From Staphylococcus hyicus (lineage in GTDB: Bacteria > Bacillota > Bacilli > Staphylococcales > Staphylococcaceae), in contig NZ_CP008747.1 in NCBI RefSeq assembly GCF_000816085.1, forward strand, positions 2,170,001 through 2,234,000: DNA of 64,000 bases, in the 5' to 3' direction. Positions 58,503 to 64,000 of the stretch are shown piece after piece. The notes under the pieces are model-generated. The model was not told the origin of the DNA. It did not search any database and saw nothing but the letters and a program-made list of their open reading frames with translations. A program made the translations under genes and the position numbers. The first letter of the stretch is position 1. Every line of letters starts with the position of its first letter.

Positions 58503-59190
58503 TTCAAAGTGTATATTTATAATACAAACAACTGTAAACAACTCGAACGCGCGGATTGTCACCTCATTTTGTGGAATTTTGATTAACAAAGGGAGACCCA
58601 TATCCTCTTGTTAATCATCAATTTGAAATAGCACAAGGGTCCTTTTATTTTTATATGTGTGTCATCAATATACCATTTATAATACGCTTTGTTATGTTTT
58701 TCTTTCTAGATTTAATATAAAAACCATGCATATTCTTGAACTCCTATTAAATAATAAACGTTCACACTAGGCCCTCTTTTCAAATATCGCACGATACTCA
58801 ATGCCTACCATAAATATTGGCCGAGTAGTCGAGAGCATGCGTATGACAGCTTTATCGAATTGTTTATATTTGAAATTATTCATGTAGAGAACTTCTTTTA
58901 ACAAAATTACACTATAACGTCAACTTTGCAAGACAACCTTAAAATCTTCACTCAATTTTTTGCTTTCATTTTCAAAAGCACCTTTTTAAGAGCTCGACAT
59001 ACAATTAAACGAAGTTAAAAAGTCGAATGTAACGTTGTCTCACTTTTAATAGGTATTTAAAATCCAAAATCCGGGAGTTTATACCTCACTATACTAAAAA
59101 AATAGCTATGAGAAGTCTATTATCACAGCTTTCTCGTAGCTATAGTAAATTTGTTACCACTTTTTAATTTCATAAACGCGCTTATTTCAG
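58503..59190. other. Sparse intergenic region
   Basis: No gene is supported here. At 58575-58616 a GATTAACA ... TGTTAATC inverted repeat and the word TTTTGATTAACAAAGGGAG resemble the right half of the repeat elements at 3326 and 32605. A plus-strand open stretch of about 35 codons near 58786 has no start or known match. The right end holds the terminator listed next. Confidence 0.5.
59096..59143 (-). terminator. Terminator behind the 46-residue gene
   Basis: ATAGCTATGAGAAG (59102-59115) and CTTTCTCGTAGCTAT (59129-59143) form a long stem. The seven A at 59096-59102 give a T tract on the minus strand. It lies 48 bp beyond the small gene's stop. Confidence 0.8.
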
Positions 59191-59331
59191 CTACTTTCCT
59201 ACAATCTCTTTGATCATCCACGTGAGAAAACCACCAAATGGAAATACCACCCACCAAAAATCTGCTAAAAACCCAGCTATAGTATCAGGACGCTCGTATT
59301 TAAAACTCGTTTTTTCATTTTTCTTTTCCAT
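59191..59331 (-). CDS. 46-residue membrane mini-protein
   Basis: A minus-strand frame of 46 codons. A polar head (MEKKNEKTSFKYERPDT) is followed by one aromatic-rich hydrophobic helix (FLADFWWVVFPFGGFLTWMI) and a short basic tail. The composition is clearly that of a membrane protein, a TGA lies just upstream of the ATG, and a terminator follows. A TATAAT-like box (59353-59358) is close, but the ribosome-binding site (GAGAAC) is weak. I do not know the family. A toxin-like peptide or a membrane-protein partner are both possible. Confidence 0.5.
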   Translation of the reverse strand: MEKKNEKTSFKYERPDTIAGFLADFWWVVFPFGGFLTWMIKEIVGK

Positions 59332-59694
59332 CTGCTGTTCTCATTTGTTTTTATTATACTTAAATAATATCTCCAAAACACTCAAATTACAACCTTCCAT
59401 TTTTTTATTCTATTAATCAACATCAACCTACGGTCAGGAGTATATTTTAATTATTATCGAAAAATAAAATGACAAACTCAACACTGATATTAATACATTT
59501 CATATCCTTAATTAACCACATTTAAGTTTTCATATGTTTGACGATTAAGTTTTATAACGACGTTCTCCGTTAATCATTGTGCATTTGTGACACTTCACAT
59601 TATTTTTTTAATTGTAAATTTATATACTTAAAAGCTTATTTCGCTTTCGTACCTCCTAGAACATTACAGAAACTATAGGGAAATTATACACATA
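59332..59694. other. Intergenic region upstream of the mini-protein
   Basis: About 360 bp of AT-rich sequence between the mini-protein gene and the ilvE terminator. I see no gene, and no repeat shared with other parts of the window. Confidence 0.5.
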
Positions 59695-59737
59695 ATAAAA
59701 AAGCTAGGAACCTTATGATGACGAGGTTTCTAGCTCA
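59695..59737 (-). terminator. Terminator after ilvE
   Basis: AAGCTAGGAACCT (59701-59713) pairs with AGGTTTCTAGCT (59724-59735). The A run on the left is a T tract on the minus strand. Confidence 0.85.
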
Positions 59738-59751
59738 AATGTTATTCCATA

Positions 59752-60828
59752 TTAATATTTCGGTACAACGACTCTCCAACCGTGAGGATCTTCTAGTTTA
59801 CCACTTTGAATTCCTGTATAGTTGTCATACAATTTTTGTGTTATTGGACCCGTTTGATTATCATTAATGACAATTTTTTCGTCTTTAAATTGTAATTCAC
59901 CAACTGGCGAAATCACTGCGGCTGTCCCTGTACCAAAGACTTCTTGAAGACGTCCTTCTTTATGATATTGGTAAAGTTCGCCAATCGCCACACGACGCTC
60001 GTCAACTTCATAGCCAAGCGTTTTTGCTAATTCAAGTACGGTTTTACGTGTAATACCTGGTAAAATACTTCCGTTTAATTCTGGTGTTACTACTTTCCCA
60101 TCGATTACGAAGAAGATGTTCATACTTCCTACTTCTTCAACGTATTTTTGTTCAACGCCATCTAACCATAATACTTGGTCAAAGCCTTCTGAATTCGCAT
60201 TAGATTGTGCAAGTAAGCTCGCCGCGTAGTTACCAGCAACTTTCGCATAACCTACACCACCTCGGACTGCACGCACATATTCGTCTTCAACATAAATTTT
60301 CGTAGGACGTAATGAATCGCCGCCATAATAAGATCCAGATGGAGATAAAATAATTAATAAACGATATTCATGGGATGGATGCACGCCAAGTCCTTCTTGT
60401 GTAGCAAAAACATATGGACGTATGTATAAGGACTGCCCTTCCCCTTCTGGCACCCAGTCACGTTCAATATCAATTAACTGTTTTAAACCTTCAAGTAATA
60501 ACGCTTCGTCAACTTCGGGCATCTTCAGACGCGAAAGTGACATGTTAATACGTTTAAAGTTTTCCTCAGGTCTAAATAAAACAACCTCATCGTCGTGCTT
60601 GTATGCTTTTAAGCCTTCAAAAACAGATTGGCCATAGTGAATACATTGTGCTGCCGGTGAAATTTCGATTGGACCATAAGGAATAATCTTTAAATCGTGC
60701 CACCCTTTATCAATAGAATACTCAAAGCTAAGCATATAATCCGTAAATACTTTACCAAAAGTAAGTGAGGATTGATCTGGCTTTTCTTTAAGTTGTTCTC
60801 TTTGTTGAAATTGAATTTTGTCTGACAT
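59752..60828 (-). CDS. ilvE: Branched-chain amino acid aminotransferase
   Basis: A 358-residue fold-IV PLP enzyme that transaminates leucine, isoleucine and valine. The PLP lysine lies in [15 protein letters not shown] (about 196-210), the phosphate loop in [12 protein letters not shown] (about 306-317), and [13 protein letters not shown] carries the substrate-carboxylate residues. Length is standard. It is a single gene with promoter-sized gaps on both sides. Confidence 0.95.
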   Translation of the reverse strand: MSDKIQFQQREQLKEKPDQSSLTFGKVFTDYMLSFEYSIDKGWHDLKIIPYGPIEISPAAQCIHYGQSVFEGLKAYKHDDEVVLFRPEENFKRINMSLSRLKMPEVDEALLLEGLKQLIDIERDWVPEGEGQSLYIRPYVFATQEGLGVHPSHEYRLLIILSPSGSYYGGDSLRPTKIYVEDEYVRAVRGGVGYAKVAGNYAASLLAQSNANSEGFDQVLWLDGVEQKYVEEVGSMNIFFVIDGKVVTPELNGSILPGITRKTVLELAKTLGYEVDERRVAIGELYQYHKEGRLQEVFGTGTAAVISPVGELQFKDEKIVINDNQTGPITQKLYDNYTGIQSGKLEDPHGWRVVVPKY

Positions 60829-61034
60829 GATTATTCCTCCTATTTAAATGTAATATATGCATTATATCAAGGTGCATATGACAATTCAATGAGTTTTCCG
60901 AAAATTAGAATTAATCTGATTTCAAGAAAACGCTTTCAAACTTGAAACTTAAGTCATGAAACGATTGATTTCATCATCATTCAGAATCCCATTATACAAA
61001 TTTTGTCGAAGTTATGAAAATGATTCGAAAACAA

Positions 61035-61063
61035 AAAGAGACATGCCCGTCACATGTCTCTTT
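61035..61063 (-). terminator. Terminator after the threonine dehydrogenase-like gene
   Basis: AAAGAGACATG (61035-61045) and CATGTCTCTTT (61053-61063) are perfect inverted repeats. The minus strand continues with TTTGTTTTC. Confidence 0.85.
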
Positions 61064-61130
61064 GCAATATATAAAATTGAGATTTTGCATTTTATGTTTG
61101 TAAAAATTATATTACTGCGACTACGTGTGA

Positions 61131-62090
61131 TTAAGCTTTATTCGCCTCTTTTTCTTGAATGGCTTCAATCATGCGTGTTGTCATAGCTTTAAGATCGTAT
61201 TTAGGGTTAAAGCCCCATTCACCACGTGCACAGCTTGTATCAATACTGTCAGGCCAACTATCCGCAATGCCTTGGCGTACTGGATCTACATCATAATCTA
61301 ATGTAAAGTTAGGCATATGTTCTTGAATGGCTTCTTTTACCATTTCTGGCTCGATGCTCATCGCACTTAAGTTATATGCATTACGATGAATTAATTTACC
61401 ACTATCTGCTTCCATCAATTGGATAATTGCATCGATAGCATCATCCATGAACATCATATCCATATACGTATCTTTCGCAATATAGCTTGTGTATTTGCCT
61501 TCGCGTACTGCTTTAAAATATATATCTACAGCGTAGTCTGTTGTGCCGCCACCTGGTTCTTTAACGTAAGAAATTAATCCAGGGAAACGGACGCTACGTG
61601 TATCAACGCCAAATTTTGTAAAGTAATAATCACAAAGTAGTTCACCAGACACTTTGTTTACCCCATACATTGTGTTTGGACGTTGAATTGTCACTTGTGG
61701 CGTATTCTTTTTCGGTGTGTTAGGTCCGAATGCACCGATAGAACTTGGTGTGAAAAATTGTAAGTGATATTTGCGTGCAACTTCAAGGGCATTCACTAAG
61801 CCTCCCATGTTGAGGTGCCACGCTAAAAGTGGTTTTTGTTCTGCAGTAGCAGATAAAAGTGCAGCCATATGCATCATTGTATCAGGTTGGAACGCTTCGA
61901 CTAATTGTTCCATTTTTTCAGCGTCTGTCACATCTAAAATTTCAAATGGCCCTTCAGCAACAATTGAACCTGCTTCTGGCTCACGAATATCTGTTGCTAA
62001 TACATTTTCATTCCCATAAATTTCACGACATTTTGCGACAAGTTCTGTTCCAATTTGGCCCAGAGCACCTGTTATAAATATTTTTCTCAT
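61131..62090 (-). CDS. NAD-dependent epimerase-type L-threonine dehydrogenase
   Basis: A 319-residue short-chain dehydrogenase. The NAD motif GALGQIG is at 7-13, and the catalytic YGVNKVSGE (Tyr about 142, Lys 146) follows SSIGAFGP. The sequence belongs to the SDR-type threonine dehydrogenase group, which oxidises threonine to 2-amino-3-ketobutyrate. It is 169 bp behind kbl, the next enzyme of that route, and the two probably work together. ATG 62090 is chosen two codons inside the frame. Confidence 0.8.
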   Translation of the reverse strand: MRKIFITGALGQIGTELVAKCREIYGNENVLATDIREPEAGSIVAEGPFEILDVTDAEKMEQLVEAFQPDTMMHMAALLSATAEQKPLLAWHLNMGGLVNALEVARKYHLQFFTPSSIGAFGPNTPKKNTPQVTIQRPNTMYGVNKVSGELLCDYYFTKFGVDTRSVRFPGLISYVKEPGGGTTDYAVDIYFKAVREGKYTSYIAKDTYMDMMFMDDAIDAIIQLMEADSGKLIHRNAYNLSAMSIEPEMVKEAIQEHMPNFTLDYDVDPVRQGIADSWPDSIDTSCARGEWGFNPKYDLKAMTTRMIEAIQEKEANKA

Positions 62091-62216
62091 AAACACTCAT
62101 TCTCCCTTTTTGTCCTTTAGAGACGGACATAACTCTTTTTCTAGTAGGCATTTTCTAGGTTTACAGGCTCATTATAACACTTAAGCGCTTCCTTGTACAT
62201 TCTGAGAAAACAAAAA

Positions 62217-62244
62217 GCAAAGTAATCCAAATGAATTACTTTGC
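62217..62244 (-). terminator. Terminator after kbl
   Basis: GCAAAGTAAT (62217-62226) pairs with ATTACTTTGC (62235-62244) across an 8-nt loop, with TTTTTGTTTTC on the minus strand. Confidence 0.8.
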
Positions 62245-62258
62245 CGACATAATGTTAC

Positions 62259-63449
62259 CTATTGAATGACGTTAAGTTCTTTACCTACGCGCTCATAGAC
62301 TTCTAATGCTTGATCTAACATGTCTTTTGTATGTGCTGCAGTAGGCATATTTCTCACACGACCTGTGCCACGTGGGACAGTTGGGAAGACGATTGATTTT
62401 ACGTAAACACCTTCATCCATTAAACGCTTACTAAATTCTTGCGTTTTCTTTTCATCACCTATAATTACTGGTGTGATTGGTGTTTCGGAGTCACCAATGT
62501 CGAAACCTAATTTTGATAAACCATCTTTAAGGTATTTCGCATTATCCCATAGTTTATCGTGTAATTCTGTTGACGCCATTAATTTATTTACAGCTTCAGT
62601 GATCGCTTTTGTATCTCCAGGTGCTAATGATGTTGAGAATAAGAATGGACGAGATTGTGCTTTTAACCAATCGATTAATTGTTGTGAACCAGCGACATAA
62701 CCACCTACAACACCGATTGCTTTTGATAATGTCCCAATTTGAAAATCCACTTTGTCTTGTAAACCAAAGTGTTTCACCGTTCCAGCACCTTTACCCATAA
62801 CACCAGAACCATGCGCATCATCAACATAAATCATAATGCCTAATGGCTCACAAATTTCTACAATCTCAGGTAGTTTCGCTACATCCCCATCCATACTGAA
62901 GACACCATCAGTAATGTACATCACTTTATTATATTGGCCTGATTCCACAGCTTCCTTCGCTTTTTCACGTAAATCATCCATATCAGAATGTTTTACACGT
63001 ATGATTTTTGCTTTAGATAAACGACATCCATCAATGATAGACGCATGGTTTAATTCATCAGATAAAATTGCGTCATTTTTATTCATAACTGCAGAAATTG
63101 CAGCCATATTACAATTAAAACCAGATTGGTATGCGATGGCTGCTTCGGTACCTTTAAATTTAGCTAATGTTTGCTCGAGTTCATCATGTAAATCTAAAGT
63201 ACCGTTGATTGTACGTACTGCACCGGCACCTACACCGTGTGAGTCAATCGCCTTTTTTGCTGCTGTTTTAAGATCTTCGTTTGTTGCCAATCCTAAGTAG
63301 TTGTTTGAAGACAGGTTAATATATGTTTTCCCGTTGATTTTAATTTCCGGACCATTTGCCCCTTCAATTGAATCAATTTCATTATACAAACCATTATCTT
63401 TGAGGTAGTCAATGTTTTCTTGTAAAAAATCATTTAACTTTTGGACCAT
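62259..63449 (-). CDS. kbl: Glycine C-acetyltransferase (2-amino-3-ketobutyrate CoA ligase)
   Basis: A 396-residue fold-I PLP enzyme of the alpha-oxoamine synthase family. It cleaves 2-amino-3-ketobutyrate with CoA to glycine and acetyl-CoA. The PLP lysine lies in [13 protein letters not shown] (about 238), with [11 protein letters not shown] near the start and [10 protein letters not shown] as the cofactor pocket. ATG 63449 has AAAGGGG 8 nt upstream. The first ATG of the frame is too close to that site. Confidence 0.93.
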   Translation of the reverse strand: MVQKLNDFLQENIDYLKDNGLYNEIDSIEGANGPEIKINGKTYINLSSNNYLGLATNEDLKTAAKKAIDSHGVGAGAVRTINGTLDLHDELEQTLAKFKGTEAAIAYQSGFNCNMAAISAVMNKNDAILSDELNHASIIDGCRLSKAKIIRVKHSDMDDLREKAKEAVESGQYNKVMYITDGVFSMDGDVAKLPEIVEICEPLGIMIYVDDAHGSGVMGKGAGTVKHFGLQDKVDFQIGTLSKAIGVVGGYVAGSQQLIDWLKAQSRPFLFSTSLAPGDTKAITEAVNKLMASTELHDKLWDNAKYLKDGLSKLGFDIGDSETPITPVIIGDEKKTQEFSKRLMDEGVYVKSIVFPTVPRGTGRVRNMPTAAHTKDMLDQALEVYERVGKELNVIQ

Positions 63450-63557
63450 GTTCATTCCCCTTTCAATTTTCAATCACCTTAATAATAACGTATTTTGTAC
63501 AAACTTCAAAGCATGTGTATAATATAAAGATAACGATTTAAAAAGGAGATGATATTG

Positions 63558-64000
63558 ATGGATTGGTTCCAGCTTGCGCGTGAAAAAGAATCGCGGATGA
63601 TAGAAACGCGTCGATATCTTCATCAATACCCAGAAGTATCTTTTTTTGAAAAACATACGCATGACTATATTGTTCAGCGTCTTGAACAACTTGATTTTGA
63701 TATAAATGATCAAGTTGGACAAAATGGGATCATCGCTAAAATCTCCGGTCATCAACATGGCCCTACGATTGCCTTAAGAGCTGATTTTGATGCACTTCCG
63801 ATTGACGATTTAAAAGACGTTCCTTATCGCTCTAAAGTACCTGGCGTCATGCATGCATGTGGTCATGATGGCCATACCGCAACATTACTTACTGTAGCGG
63901 AATTATTACATGAACATCAAACAAAACTTAAAGGTACAGTCGTGCTCATTTTCCAATATGGTGAAGAAGTAACACCTGGTGGTGCTCAGGAAATGATTGC
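63558..64000 (+). CDS. M20-family amidohydrolase, 5' part
   Basis: A frame opening at ATG 63558 (AAAAGGAGAT upstream) runs off the window end after about 148 codons. ADFDALPI (about 75-82) and HACGHDGHTATLL (about 98-110) carry the zinc ligands and linker of M20D peptidases such as N-acyl-amino-acid amidohydrolases or IAA-amino-acid hydrolases. GEEVTPGGAQEM is the next conserved glutamate region. It is divergent from kbl with a 108-bp gap. The substrate is unknown. Confidence 0.85.
   Translation, partial: MDWFQLAREKESRMIETRRYLHQYPEVSFFEKHTHDYIVQRLEQLDFDINDQVGQNGIIAKISGHQHGPTIALRADFDALPIDDLKDVPYRSKVPGVMHACGHDGHTATLLTVAELLHEHQTKLKGTVVLIFQYGEEVTPGGAQEMI

Noticed and set aside
62836..63300. 154-codon plus-strand frame inside kbl
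   Set aside because: It is antisense to a highly conserved enzyme and is explained by codon bias of kbl.

Overview
The window looks like chromosome from a Staphylococcus species other than S. aureus. The genes are AT-rich, closely packed and recognisably staphylococcal: SarA, MntABC, a seven-gene Mnh antiporter, VraA/VraB, HemQ, LipL, Azo1, SdcS and the bacillithiol enzyme BshB2. From memory, the order follows the S. aureus segment between ilvE/kbl and mntABC, with local gains and losses. I cannot name the species from sequence alone. I see no prophage, insertion sequence, CRISPR array, rRNA or tRNA.

Left part (1-14.5 kb): mntR is divergent from the manganese importer mntABC, with a DtxR-type operator between them. 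A 273-bp intergenic repeat element follows. Next comes the mnhA-G operon (second-type Na+ or K+/H+ antiporter) on the minus strand, headed by a short tyrosine-recombinase relative that has lost catalytic residues. Two small DUF genes, a poorly coding 850-bp stretch, an orphan efflux-adaptor gene and the global regulator sarA complete this part.

14.5-30 kb is almost all minus strand. It holds a secreted protein, a coupled pair of hydrolase-like genes that have lost canonical catalytic residues (alpha/beta hydrolase and HAD), a FecCD permease plus binding lipoprotein with no ATPase, argS, conserved housekeeping genes (DUF1934, YwhD, YwfO), the dicarboxylate transporter SdcS, a split ThrE exporter and a SteT-like permease. 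29.7-41 kb holds hemQ divergent from pta-lipL, an EmrAB-type efflux pair with divergent TetR, an amino-acid permease, ung and a pyridoxal/HMP kinase.

41-57 kb holds the vra fatty-acid-type operon, in which vraC carries a one-base frameshift. It also holds an amino-sugar cluster: RpiR regulator, PTS IICB, NanE, NagB, then the ribulose-monophosphate genes hxlA-hxlB behind a near-consensus sigma-B promoter. After these come yojF-bshB2 (bacillithiol), folE2, azo1, tadA and two deoxynucleoside kinases.

The right end carries a 1.2-kb sparse region with a 46-residue membrane mini-protein, then ilvE, a threonine-dehydrogenase/Kbl pair and the start of an M20 amidohydrolase cut by the window edge. 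The least expected items are the catalytically depleted genes, two broken small genes, the dispersed hairpin elements and the regulatory sites. No single large novel system is evident.
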